Assembly (NCBI GenBank): GCA_000231825.2
Contig: JH720310.1
Coordinates: forward strand, 972,295-1,036,294
Direction: 5' to 3'
DNA from: Tetrahymena elliotti 4EA
Lineage: Eukaryota; Ciliophora; Oligohymenophorea; Hymenostomatida; Tetrahymenidae
DNA length: 64,000 bases
Part shown: positions 26,165 through 39,519 of the stretch, one piece after another
Layout: the number at the start of each line of letters is the position of its first letter
Position numbering within the stretch: the stretch's first letter is position 1
Translations under genes and position numbers: made by a program
Notes under the pieces: generated by a model
The model's input: only the letters and a program-made list of their open reading frames with translations
The model's database searches: none
Told to the model about the DNA's origin: nothing

Positions 26165-29100
26165 TCAAATATTTTTAAATATATTGTGTTTTAGATTAGT
26201 ATTTTTATTATAAATTAATCTTGGCTTTTACTGTTCATCAAAATCAGATGCTTCAATAGCTGGAAAGTTTAGTTGAGCACCATTTTAGTCTTTATCTTCT
26301 CGAAATATCAATTAAAAATTTCGTGAAGCACTTGGAGGATTACTTTGTAATAACTTAAAGTTTTCAAAATTTAATTTCTTGAATATATTTTATGAGTTGC
26401 GTGGGCTTTCTTACTCATTTATTGTAGAAAATCCAATTGTATTTAGATTGGAGCTATGGGTGTTAAATCGAGAAGTTCTAGCAAAAAATGATTTTTTATT
26501 CTCATCTCTATCTTCTAAAACTAATTATTTTTATATTAAATTATTAATTAAAAAAGATTAAATTAAATTTTTACCTTTATCTTCAGTGAAGTTTTAGATG
26601 CTTAAGGATTTACTGATACTTAGTTATAATTTATTAGCTTGATCTTCTATTTTCTATTGCCTTATAAATGTCTTATTAGAATAAATCTTTTTCCATAAAT
26701 TAAGGGCTCTTAATTTCAAAATTTTAGTCTTTGCTATTTTTATTTTAACTTTTTCAGGTAAAATTTTTCCTATCAAATATTAAACAATTTTCCTATTATG
26801 GAACTAACTGTTAAATAACTTCATTTTGATTATTACTCCTACCATTGAAATAAAAACACTGTAGTGCATAATAGAAATTGTTATTTATATTTCAATGTAA
26901 TTGTATAACTAAAGAAGTAAATTAAAAAACGTACATAAGATGAGGACAGAGTTTTAGAATATTTCTATACGAAATAGCTGAAAATCAGAAAAAGGTTTGT
27001 AATATAGCAAAGCGGAAGAATAGGTTGAGATAATTATTATAGAAAGAAATTAAGAGGTTTAACCGAATTTTTGAAGTAAAGTAGAGACTAGGACTAAAAC
27101 TATTCGATAATATATTCTTATGAATTCCCAAAAATAATATTTCTATTTATATTCTAAAAAATAATAACCATACTTCAATTTGTTTATGCAATAATGAATA
27201 TTTTTAGATCTTTTTGTATCTTTAACAAAAAAATAGAATATAAAGAAAGGATAGAGTACCCAGAATATTAAAGTTGGTAATATTGCATAGTACTAAAAGT
27301 AAATAAAGCTTTTATCTTCACAACTTAGAACAAGACTAGTCGTTACATACTTTTAATCACCTATCTGTCTACAAGTCATGGTAGAGGCTAAAAATTGAAT
27401 AGAATTAGGCTGGAAAAAAAAGAATAAAATTGTGAAAAGAACATATTAGTGGTATTTGGTTATCTTAAAAAGCTTAAAGTATATTTGAATTTTTAGTAGA
27501 GAAATTAAGATTAGTAGGAAGAAGATAGGAACAAAAATATAGATGAGTGATCTTATTTATATTTCTTAATCTAGTCCTAATGAATATCTTACACTAGTGT
27601 ATAAACATTAGCTGCTAACTATAATTTTTCCTACAGGCTATCCAGCAAGAGATGGAATAAAAGAAAAGGCTTAAGGAACCCAATTAACATTGATTTAGTA
27701 AAGGACTTACGATATTTATAAAAAGTTAATAAGTTATTTAATCACAAAAACTGATTCATCTTAAATGCAACTCTTTGAGAATGGAAGGATATTCATCAAA
27801 CGTACATAAGAGCAAATTGAATTGTAAATATAATTATTTAAGAAAATAATTATGCTAAAATAAATGTAATTAAAAACAGCAAAAAACATTAAAATTGCAT
27901 AAACTATTTAAATTGCTGATTCACTACATTGGTTACAAGAATAGTTAGAAAATGAAAGAGAATAAGTTTTTCCTTTCCAAACATCTCCAAAATTATCACA
28001 TGTTTCACAGAGTGGCCCAACATGACCTTCAATACATCCATATTGACTTGAAGATGAATTAAAATCACAAATTTCAGGTCTCATTTAGTTACACTAAACT
28101 ATGGTATCACTATCATTATTTAACCTCCAATATCCTTATTTTAAGATTATTTGATCTCCTTAACAATTAAAAGCTCCTGGAGGGCATTTCTTGCAACTAA
28201 TTTATTCTTAATTTTAACTACTAAAATCACTAAATAAATCTAGGTAATATGTGCCTTCAGGACATTCTAAACAGAGAGTAGTAGTTTATGATGTTTAAAC
28301 AGGTATTTCACCTTTTATGCATTATCTAAATTAAAGCTAAAAATAGATCTCATAACTCTGATGCCAGCTATTAACTGAGATGAACAATGAGGCTGAATTA
28401 CTAATAATTGAGCTTGGTTTAGCAGAAAAGACAATATCTTTAAATTAAAATGCCATCAACTAAGAGTTAAATTATTTTGTGTTTATTAAACTTACACCTT
28501 TTATTTCCAAATTCTTATCAGATGGATTTCCATAAATTAAAATTTAGTAATATTAAAGTTCACTCTTTATTGATTAAGGATATTATTTTGTTAAAATCTT
28601 ATTAGAATCTAGTTAAATAATTTTGTCCTATTCATCTAAAAGCTAAATATTCAAGTAAACATTTCCACCACTTTAAAGATCTTTAAGATATATTTTTTCA
28701 ATCATTTATTCTTAAAGTTTAGCTTTTAATAAAATATTTTAACTGTCTGGTTTATTAGTTTTAACCTAAGCTATCTAAAAGGAGGAAGGATAGCTTACCA
28801 TATTTTATCCAAATATTTAAGCTGAGTTCTAATAAAATTTGGATTTTACATAATTTTAATACACGTTTTCCAGAATTAGATTTTTGTATTACTAATCATT
28901 GATAACCAATCTTATTGCACCTCCTATCAAAGCAGAATTATTATAGAAATTAGTATCCTAATCTATTTAAAGAGAATTAATATTTAAGAAATATAAAGCT
29001 CCTCCACTTGCATAGGCTGTGTTACTACTAAAATTTGAGTTTTTAATAGTTACTTCTTGCTAAATATTCTAGAATTAAACTGAAGCACCTAAAACACCTT

Positions 29101-32100
29101 AATTTGACTAAAAAATAGAAGAATCTATTGTAACATCTAATGCATCGCTAAGTAATATATTACCTTGATTGAAATAAAATTCAATTCTTTGTATTTGTAC
29201 AAATGAAGATTGTAAAAAGAGTAAATGAATTTAATTATCTATATCAAATTACTTAGGGAATTCGTTACCAATAAAGCGAGTGTTTTATATGAAAACAGTA
29301 TCATTGTTAAGGATGTAAGTGATGTCATTAAGTTAGTAAGCATTATTTGTTTAAATGAATTGTATTCCTTTATTATTTTCAATTGACATATTATATATTT
29401 AAATTGCCTAAATTCCATTTAGTTACATTAAGTAAATTGGCTACAACCCACTTACATCAAAATGTGTTCCCTGGCAATTTAATATTTATAAATCCATTAT
29501 TCTCAGATTAACTAACCAATTAAGTTCCATAAAATTTTTTGAAAATGTACTGTTTGTTATTTTAAGCTTCCTAACAATAAATTATTAGATGTTTGTAGCA
29601 TTGATAAACTAAAATTGGCTTTCTTCTTAATTTAAATTTGAAATAGTCACCTCTTCTATCAAAATATACTAGATTCCATTGAATTAAAATAGAGATTAAC
29701 TTATTGGATTTGTACTATTTGGATACTGTAAAACACCTTGTTAGAGATTTATATTTTCAATTTTCATATTAAATATTTAAATAATTTCATTATTGAAGAA
29801 ATTTAAAGATGTTCCAAGCCTTATATTTTAGTTAGAAATTGTTATATTTTGCAAAGTTATATTTTGTGAATTTGGAGAGAAGTTAATAGGTAAACCTTAT
29901 TCAGTAAATTGTAAATTAAAAGAGCTCATGTATAAACTGGAAGAAATGGAAGAAAAAGAATTGCTATTTATGTTCAATTAATTATTATTTATGCTTTGAG
30001 GCCTCAAAATAAATTAGATATTTTACTAATTAAAGAAGTTTAGCTATTATATTTCATTATTTATCAATACTGACAAATAGAAATTCTTGGTTAATTTATC
30101 TTAAGGAGTGTAAATATTATAGAAATCATTCTAAGCTTGAACTATATCTAAATATGATAACTAAGCAGAGCAAGAAAGAATTTGATTAGTTGTAGATTGT
30201 GCTGATTACTAAAATAATTCCACACTGAGCCTTTCTTCAAAAATTCCTATTTGAGAAATACCAATTATTTTGATAGAACTTTAGTTGTCAATTAATGATT
30301 AATAATAAATAAAAGGATTCTGTAACAATATTTTATCAATTAACTAAATGGATGATTTTAGTTAATTAATATATATGGTTTCAATAGCAACAGACTAAAC
30401 AATGAAGAAGTAATCATCAAATATTTAAATTATTTGATTTATTAAATTTTAAATAGATCTTCTAAATCTTCCAATATAATTAAATTGCATATCATAAAAG
30501 TTTAATTAATACGGGCACCCCAGAATTATGTATTTATTGGTGATGTTAAAGCTCTTTCTATAAGATAGTGGAAAAGCAAGAGTTGCTACCAGCTGGTTGT
30601 CACTAATTCTAAAAACCCCTAGCTTTTTTTCTTCAGCTATGCTCATATAAAAGTAATTTCCTTAAGTATCATAATAAAGCATAGGAGTCTTCTATGTCTT
30701 CAGTTCTGTAACAGGTACCTCAAAATTTTTTGCAATCTAATCTAAATTTTGATTGGTTTTCAGTGTGAAATTCCTGCAATCTACTTCAGCAATTCTTCCT
30801 GACTTCATCAATAAAGCCATATTAGGGTAATTTAACATAACAAAACTCAAAATTATGTCTTGACCTTAGAACAAAGAATAAAACGAAAAACTTTTGTTAA
30901 TCAAGTCATATTAGTATATTTATCCGTTGCTTATCGAAAAATACATAAACTAATTTTATAATTCTTTGGGGTTCAGATACACTAAAACATCTTAAATGAC
31001 TGTATCCTAATCAAATCTAAATGATGAAAGCTTTTAGTTTTTAATAAAATCATAATCGATGATTTCATTTTGATTTGTTGAAAATATTGCATATCCATTA
31101 TTTGTGTAAAGGAATTATCTTAAATTTATATTCTGAATTGTTTATGCTTAATTTAGGTTTGCAAACTAAACATCTTCTCCTTTTAAAAACATGATTTAAG
31201 AAGGGAAAACAATAATATTAAATCTAATATTTTGATAATAGACTACTTTCATTTCTAAGACTGTTTAATTAAATACTGTTTGAAAAGTAACTTAAAAATT
31301 TTAGTAATTAAATAAATTATTATTTTTATCAATTAAAAGCATTGAGGCGTTATTTTGAGTAGAATCGTTTTAAGTATTAACTAGCATATAAAGTTACTTA
31401 GTATAGTAGAATGATCCTAAAAATACTTTAAGTAATATGCTGTTGTTTATTCTCCAAACACCTTATTTGTTATAAATGTAGTTTTCATTCATATCAGAGT
31501 TAGTTATCATATCAGTAGGCTGAGCTATTTGTTATTACATTTAAGGTATATTAATCAAATTATAAGTGTTAATTTATGAGCCAAAGTTTGCTAATTGCTA
31601 ATTTCCATACTAGTCTATGTAGTTTATCATAGAGTTATCTGCATCATAGTAGATTTAAACAGGTATACCTATACCTTATCCAAACGAATTGGTTAGACTG
31701 CCAAGTGATTGGAAATTATTCAAGTTGTAAAGCTTTATTTGTCCATATCTTATTTCATTTGTTATGTATGCAATCACATTAATTTCACTAAAGTAAAAAC
31801 CTTTTACGAATGATGATTCTGTAGGCTAAAAAGTATTTTCTAAGCTAAGGCCAGTTCTAGAAATAATATAGGCAGCTTTTTTTAAAAAAATAGTTAAGTC
31901 AATTTTAAAAGTAGCTGTCAAAATATTTATTTTCAATCAAAGATTAAGAAATTAGAAAGTTAAGTTAATAAAATATTATTACTTGATGGTGTATATGCCA
32001 CAATGTATTATCCAGCAAGCTGTAATTAAAATATGGTCATATTCATTTAAGTAAAAATTCTTTTTATGGCTCCTTAGATAGTGTATACTTCTATCATATT

Positions 32101-35100
32101 TTTATAAACATATAGATACTAATTTTTGTTATCTACAAAAATACTAAATGTATTCATAGATTCTATTTTAAGAATCATTGTGCTAACTAATTCATTTCCT
32201 CTATTAAAAAACTATATTTGATTGTTATTTATTATACATATAATTTTGCTTGGCAAAAATATGCATGAGGTGTAGTTTTACTAGAATGGTGTAGAGATAA
32301 CTTTTTAATTAGATAGTGTCAAGTCATAAGAAATTAATGAATCTCCATAAACAATTATTTATTAATTTTGATTATCTATAAAGCACCCATATATTAATTT
32401 CTAGCTCTAAGAGTTTTAAGTTAAGATAACTTAATATTTTGTGTTAGTTGTCGTACTCACCAAAAATAGTTAAAATTTACTATAGAAAATAAACAACTTT
32501 GAAATTTCTGAAATGAGAAGCTCTTAAATATCTGTATCACCTACTAAATTATTAATTGAAAGCTTCTATATTTGCTAATTAGTAAATATACTAAATACAT
32601 ATACATCTTTTTTAGTTTGGATGAACATTAAACCTAGCTTAAAGCTGTAATAGAATTTGTTTATTTAATCATTTGTAGAAGAATTAGGTAATTGGAATAT
32701 ATTTTGTACTGAACCCTATTTATTATATGGAACTACACCAACAGAACCAGTTAGAGAACCACTCATAATCAAGGTATTCCCTCTATTTGTGTATGCGATA
32801 CTAACCGATTAACTAGGATAATAAATAAATCTTTATATTACTTTACTCTGAAGCTTTTTATTCCATATAACTTCAATCATATTAGTAGTATAACCCATAG
32901 GAACTATTGCAGTGAGGTAAAAGAAGTAATCTTATTCAGGTGGACTATCAGTTTTTTTTTTTACATAAACTATTTAGACACAATTTAAAGCTTAGTGAAC
33001 ATTTAAAACGATAGGGTTTATATCAGAAAGATCAATACACTAAAATGCAAAAGGATTACTCTTATATTTATCTGGAGCATAGAACAATACAAAATAAAGA
33101 GTAGAATTATATTAATATATCTACATGTTTTTTCCATCTAATTGGATAATAGGGAATACTACTTAAAGTTTACTATTTAAGATAGTAATTTGATTCTTTG
33201 TGTTAGCCAACATCAAATGAATATCTATTTAATAAAAAAGTTTAATTATTAAAATAATTTACTAACTTTTTATAATTTTTTTAATAAAAATATATTATTT
33301 TTAAGTTTTCTTTATTATTAAATTCTAAATACCTGAATGAATAAATTTTCAAAATAACAAATATTTAATATCAACACTTTTACTTGTTTAAAATATGTTT
33401 GGTATAGGTATTAGAAATAAATCATAGTACGACCAATAAAAAAAATTAAAAATACCTCCACTATCTATATTGAAAAGATAAGATTTAACTAAAGATACTT
33501 AGAAACTGAATGGAGCAACTGAGAGCTTGAGCTTAATCTCATTATTACTAAACGAGTAAGCTGTAATAGTATTCATGTTATCCAAAATAAAGATATCTTT
33601 TGAATTAGAATAGAAAATTTTTTAAGCTTATTGAGGAATTTAGAATATTAACAAAGGCTTGTTAATTTCTGTCATGATTTAGATTTACTAGTTAAAAAAA
33701 AGGAATACATAATCATTGGAAACACTAATTCCAGATTGTTACTGGCTATTTATTTATATAATTTGGTTGATTTACTAGTTGAAGATATTAAAAATGAATA
33801 TTTAATTTGTGAAAATGGAGACTACTAATCGTGATTAAAATATTACAGCATCCAAACAAGATTAGCTAAGAAATTAAACTTGATAGTAAAATGTAGGATA
33901 AAGAGGGTCAGCTTATTCCCAAACAACCAGTTTTCCATCTTAAGAACAGCTTATAGAAAGATTTATTTCTTCAGCATAAAAAAGCTTGTTTATTTGACCT
34001 TAAGGATAGTTTGCTACTTCTTAGTAACTAACTGTAATTCCTTATATATTGTCCTAGGAACTATCAATTAATTATATATCTTGTCCAACAATAGCTATTT
34101 GCTGAGTAAATTAAGATGAAATTTATTTTTAAATAAATTTAATTTGCATTGAGTTAGAGATTAAAGACTGTAAACTATTAATTTTATTGAGCACAACTGT
34201 CTGCTAATCCAACTTAAATTGATAAATATCAATGATTTTGTTTTATTTTAAAAGGTAAATTTTCCCCGCTGTATTGCTTTCTAAAAAACTATTAAAATCA
34301 ATTATTTGACTGTCAATATTTATTTCTACTAGAGAAACTAGAGTCTGGGGATTATAAATTTTAAATTAATTTGAAGAAAAAGAGATCATCAATAATGAGT
34401 TAAATTTTTCACTTTAGGAAGAAGAGTTTACTTAAATAAACTATATTTTTAAAGGAGTAGAAGTTTCTTTTGATTACAAGCATTACTAATTCTAATGAGA
34501 AAAAGAAAATATTGAGTTTGTATTTTAAAATAAAAGGAAGTAAATTTATGATGAGATACTAACCTCCAGTTGGCTCACTCCCCCAAATATACTTTCACAT
34601 GAATAGTAGTTTGTAATATTTTTAAAGGTAACATTACCATTAGGCTATTCAATCAAATTAAGAAGCATTATCTAAAATTAATTATTTTGAAGGATAATTA
34701 TTCCCTCTATGATTGTTACTAATTTATCATATTTCAATGAAATAAAGTTAGAAGTTGCTTTACTTATTTCAGTAAATATGATATATTAGCCTTGGTAATC
34801 ATATGAGCTAAAATATAGCCTACTTTCATTATTGCTTACTTTAATAATATCACTGTAGCTATTTATATTGCCTTATTATGCTGCAGTTATTAAGCTCATT
34901 TCATTCTAATTGATGTCCCATTAAAAAATTTGATTAACATTGCTAAACATATAAATCTAGCTATTAAAAGATCTAATGAGGATAATACTCTAATTAAATG
35001 TTTGAGATCTTATGAATGCTCCTGTGTTTGCATCAATTACATTGAAAAAGTTTGTAAAGATTGTAATTATTGTATTTGAAATGTAATATTAGACTTACTA

Positions 35101-35436
35101 AATTGATTGCTGTTAAGAAATTGAAGATTATTGAAGAAATCTTTTTGAGCAGCTGCTTGACTACTAGCAAGTACTTTATCCATAAATACCTATTTTGTTT
35201 TAATTGCATAGAGAAACACATTAGTTAGATTGAGAATCCTCATAAAACTGGTAGTTTTCACACTCATTTACAATACACTGATTTTACTGAAGTGTAAAAC
35301 CATCCATACACAATTCACATATTTCAATTCCATCTGACTCACTAAACTAACAGTTTAAGCACCCATCCTTGCAACAATTCACAAAATAAACAAAAGCTAG
35401 TATTAATTTTATTTTAAAATATGAAATTTCGAACAT
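26165..35436 (-). CDS. Giant receptor-like membrane protein II (paralogue of gene I)
   Basis: Near-duplicate of the gene at 8335–17630 along its whole length. ATG at 35436 (MFEISYFKIKLILAFVYFVNC, signal peptide), TGA at 26165–26167, introns at the same three places (33225–33455, 31876–31982, 26521–26574). Spliced length is 8,880 nt, or 2,959 residues, divisible by three. The domain order is the same: Cys-rich start, long beta-rich ectodomain, POMP-like repeats, second Cys-rich module (GPLCETC region near 28010), 7–8 membrane helices and a basic tail ending FKNI. Differences from gene I include a 21-nt in-frame insertion near 28200 just before the CKKCPPG motif, a more diverged tail, and scattered changes that mostly keep the frame. 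Both copies therefore appear to be under selection as proteins. The ligand is unknown. Copy D of family 1 lies immediately upstream. Confidence 0.85.
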
Positions 35437-36260
35437 GTTACTTTTTTTTGTTTTTATTTATTTGCTATTCAATTTTTTAATTAATTTTTTCATTCCTTAT
35501 TTATCTCTTAAAATTTTGATAAGTCTATTAAATTTGAATGAATTTATCAATTTATTTAAATATAATTTGCATGAATTTTAATGATTTATAATTCAAACAT
35601 AACAAAATCTCTTTTATTAGCTAGTAACTGTTAAGGAATTTACATAGATTATCAAAAAAGTATATTCACACAAATATTCTATCGGTTAATAAAAAATAAA
35701 AAATTGAACACACTTTTGATAAATAAATTAGAATTGAGTTTTTCAAATAGATTTAATAAAAGCCAGAAATTATTAAATTAAGATAAGAAAGTTATTTAAT
35801 AGATGATCAAATAATTTTTTAAAAATTATCAAATTCATACATTTTAGACAAAGGAGCAATAATTAACGTATTAATTTTTTTATTAGGTTTCAGATTTTGC
35901 CCAGCCAATTTTTAAATCAAGAAAAGACATCTTTTTCTAAATTATAAAATAAAATTTAAACATTTTTATTAAAAAAGAAATTAATAACCTTTCAGATAGT
36001 TTTTTATTTATATTATTTTAATCCATAAATTTACCTGATAAGTAAATGTATTTGATTGAAGAGAGAAAATAAACTCAAAACACTTGATTAAGAATATTGC
36101 TTATTTCATTTCAAATTAATTTTACTCGATCAAAGTTAATTTGAATTATTACAAACAGCGATTTGAGTAATAATTATTTAAAATCATACTTTTTTGATAA
36201 ATACTTAGAAAATATTTTTGTAAAAATAGATATAAAATAAAAATCAACTAAGAATAAACT
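26165..36260. repeat. Segmental duplication, copy 2
   Basis: Partner of 8335–18400 in the same orientation, about 17.8 kb away. A family-1 gene lies directly upstream of each copy (C and D), so the ancestral unit may have been the receptor gene plus a family-1 gene. Confidence 0.85.
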
Positions 36261-36390
36261 ATTTTTTAATTTTTATATTTTAAAATTATTTCACAACACA
36301 ATTGAAAGCCTAACTTTTGAGATAATAAGATGCCTAAAATAATATAAATCAAAATAAAAAATATATATACATTAAATAATAGTTAACATC
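35437..36390. other. Upstream region of receptor gene II
   Basis: No gene seen. Up to about 36260 it aligns in blocks with the upstream DNA of receptor gene I. These conserved blocks are the best promoter candidates for the pair. Confidence 0.55.
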
Positions 36391-38693
36391 TCAAAGAATT
36401 TAATTAGCTTTCAATGATTATAAAATCCTATTATCAATTGAGGTTATTTTATAATTATTTTTACATCTTTATAAAAATTTCTCTAATTAATGCTATTGCA
36501 ATTCCTCTAACTACAAAATGGCATATTACATTTCGTAATAGCTTAATTCCTTTTCTAATTTATGAATAAATATTAATAATTTTAATTTATAAAAAACTTA
36601 CTTCTACTTTCTTATTTTGCATCAATGGCTTTTAAATCTAATTCTAAAATCCTACAAGCTTAAGTGCTGCTAATTAATCTTTTCTTAATAGAAGTATAAC
36701 AGCTTTCTTTAAAAATATCACATCATTGATAAAATTCAAGATATCAAGATCTTAATTAATATGATTCTCTATTTTCTTCTGCTATTTTTCATTCAAAACA
36801 TCAAAACCAAAGCCAGTAGATTGTTTTCGTTTTTTACAAAATCTATTAAAAATAAAAAAAATGAAGATAAATTTTGCTTTTAATGTAAATAAATTTGGAA
36901 ACCTAAACCCAAATATAAAATTCCAAATTTTAGAAGAAATTTGTTTGTCATGAGTAGCTTTTAATTTTTTGATACATTCATGTATGTTTTCATCTTAAAT
37001 ATTTATTTTGTTTTCTTAGGGCATTTAATAGTCCTTTTCATTAGCCTACTTTATTAAATCATCTTTACTTTTCTTTGTGTTTTACATTTAAGAGTTACTA
37101 AGATAGCCTTCCTTAAAATTAGACTTTTGAGACTTTGATAAAGACCTCTAATTTCTTGATGAAAATATAGAATCTGAAAATACAGTTAAAGTTTGTTTAT
37201 CTTCTAAAGAATACTTTTGAATAAATGAATTCTTGTTGATATTTTTTTGCCTATGATCAGCGCATTTTTTAGGTTTTAAATTTTATTAAGCAAATTAAGT
37301 TCTTACTTATTTTTATTTACATATAGAATGTGATTTTAGTAAAATATTACTATTATTTTCTTATTAAGACTTTACAGATTAAAAAGAAGGAATGTAAACA
37401 AAAAGAGGTATTGATTTTGATTAATTAATTTCATCATCACTTTTCACACAAATTTCCTCTATTTAATTAATATCATTGTCTTCTAATTTTGATACTTACA
37501 CAACTTACTCTTCTGAGCACTTTTTTTATTATTCCACAGAACATATTTCATCTTTAACATCATTTGAAAGTAGTTTCTAAAATTTGACATTTTTCTAAAT
37601 CGTTTAATATATTTTATATGGAGTAGTCATTGAAAAGTAATTTGATTAGTAGAGGTTTTTCAAAAAAAGCATTAAAAAATCCTTCTTTATTGATTAGTTT
37701 GAAACTGATCTTCCAACTATTCCCAATAACATTAAAAGAGTAAAAACGCTATTTACTTAAGCAAATACTTGCGGTAAAGTTGGAAACTATATTTTTACTT
37801 GCTAAATTAGCTCATCAGGATATATCATGACTTAACTGTAGCATTACTATCCTATACTTTTGGCAGAATATTGCCTATCTATGCTTTAGTCTTATTAATT
37901 GTATTCTATTGGAGAAGAAAAACTTGTTTAAGATTAAATGAAATACCCTGTTTTAACCTAACTTATTTATTTTTAAGCTTTAATTCTTGAAAATATAAAT
38001 TAATTGGCAACAGTGTAGACATATGCATTTCTATAATTAACTTGAACTTCTTTAGTTGTAGTGCTAAACTGTGAAGTATATAATTTCAATCTTAAAACTG
38101 CATTTATTCCATTAAATACTGAGTCGATTTCTGTTTAATTAGTACATTTATTAGGTATGGTAGTTTTAAGGGAGTCTAAATCTAAGCAACCATAAGTAAA
38201 TATATTTACTTAGGATAACAAACTTTCTTCAGAGTTAAGAGAAAAACTATAATTTGATACTTTAGAGAAATCAATACATCTGAAGCCTTATAAACTAGGA
38301 TTCACACAGTCAATAATATCAAGTAAGAAACTAACCTAATTATTCTAACTAGATTGAAAAAACTAAGCTAAATATACAATATAAGTCTTATTATTCTAAT
38401 TTTACAGTCTTTCTATACTCAAATTGCTATCATATTCGAATCTAAACCCAACTAATTCATCATTTAATTCCATTTCTATTGTTTAGTCGCTTATTAACCT
38501 TTATGATCTAAAAGTTGGATCTAATTAATTAGTGGCGAATAGATATGAAATATATGTAAAATAAGAGGCTGACGTGACTAAGAAAGACTATAAATGTTAG
38601 AAAAATTCCTAAAATGGTTCCTTTTTTTATTTATTAGCTACCTATATTGAAAAAAAATTGCGAAGAAAATAAGTCAAATTTTAAACAAGGCAT
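36391..38693 (-). CDS. Two-span transmembrane family protein, copy D (apparent frameshift in first span)
   Basis: ATG at 38693 (MPCLKFDLFSSQFFFNIG), TGA at 36391–36393, introns 36843–36902 and 36555–36601. D and E form a subgroup distinct from A/B/C: their C-terminus ends NRILQSLKANQ or NRILQSFKANQ. Within the first membrane span D has 4 nt more than E (about 38560–38580). Downstream of that point the conserved residues (FATNQLDPTFRS) lie in a different frame from the start codon. The inferred spliced length is still a multiple of three, so either a second compensating change exists, an intron end is misplaced, or this is an assembly error. If the shift is real, the ORF from this ATG ends early and the gene is a pseudogene. 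The exposed domain and tail are otherwise well conserved. Confidence 0.65.
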
Positions 38694-39519
38694 AACAATT
38701 TTCAGCTTTTTTGTATGAAAAAATATTTAGCTACTTCTACTATTCTTTCTAAAATTTCCTATGAATATTTTTGCAATTTAACAAAACAAACAATTCAAGT
38801 GATCTAATTAATTATTTATTTTATTGATATATAAATAGTGATAATTGCTGAATTTAGTTTAATATTATTTTTTTTACATTTTTCATTTTATTTCCAGTTA
38901 AGTTTAAAAAAAACTAACCATAATTTAGAATTCAATGAAATTAGCTTAAGAAAGTAACTCCAGTTTAAATTAATGATCTTCAATCTGGCGTTTAAAATAT
39001 CTAGAAAAATACATAATAACATTATGAAAATGCTTAGAAGAAAAAGAATTCTCCACACACAAAAATTTAATTCAAATTTTCTAATAAAATTGAATGATTT
39101 CTTGAAAAAAATAAATTATTTCGTTTTCCTCATAATATTACATGAAATAATTTTTCTGCTTTAATTTATTTTTATAAAAAAATTATGTTAAGAAATAAAA
39201 TGAAAAAGTAGTTAAAATTTAATTGAAAAAATATTTTAATTAAGTTACCAAAATTCAATTTTTTAGTAAAATATACCTTGATCATTAATAATTAAGATGA
39301 GATTGATAATTTATCTAATATACTTTAGAATTAATTTAAGAAAATAAAATATTTTCATTAAAAAATTCTAACAAAATGGATGTAAATATTATAAATAACA
39401 GTAAATTTTTATTTATAAATTTTTAAGTTAACTATATTGATTTTTTATATAAAAATTTCTTTAATTTTTAAGGATTGACTGATTAAAATATTTTCTTTAT
39501 TTAAAATATTTTAATTTTT
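38694..39519. other. Intergenic between copies D and E
   Basis: AT-rich spacer, with the family-1 upstream block (ACTTCTACTA at 38733–38742) near the start of copy D. The plus-strand frame at 38973–39164 is Lys/Ile/Phe-rich, has no paralogue beside the other copies, and is not called. Confidence 0.5.
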
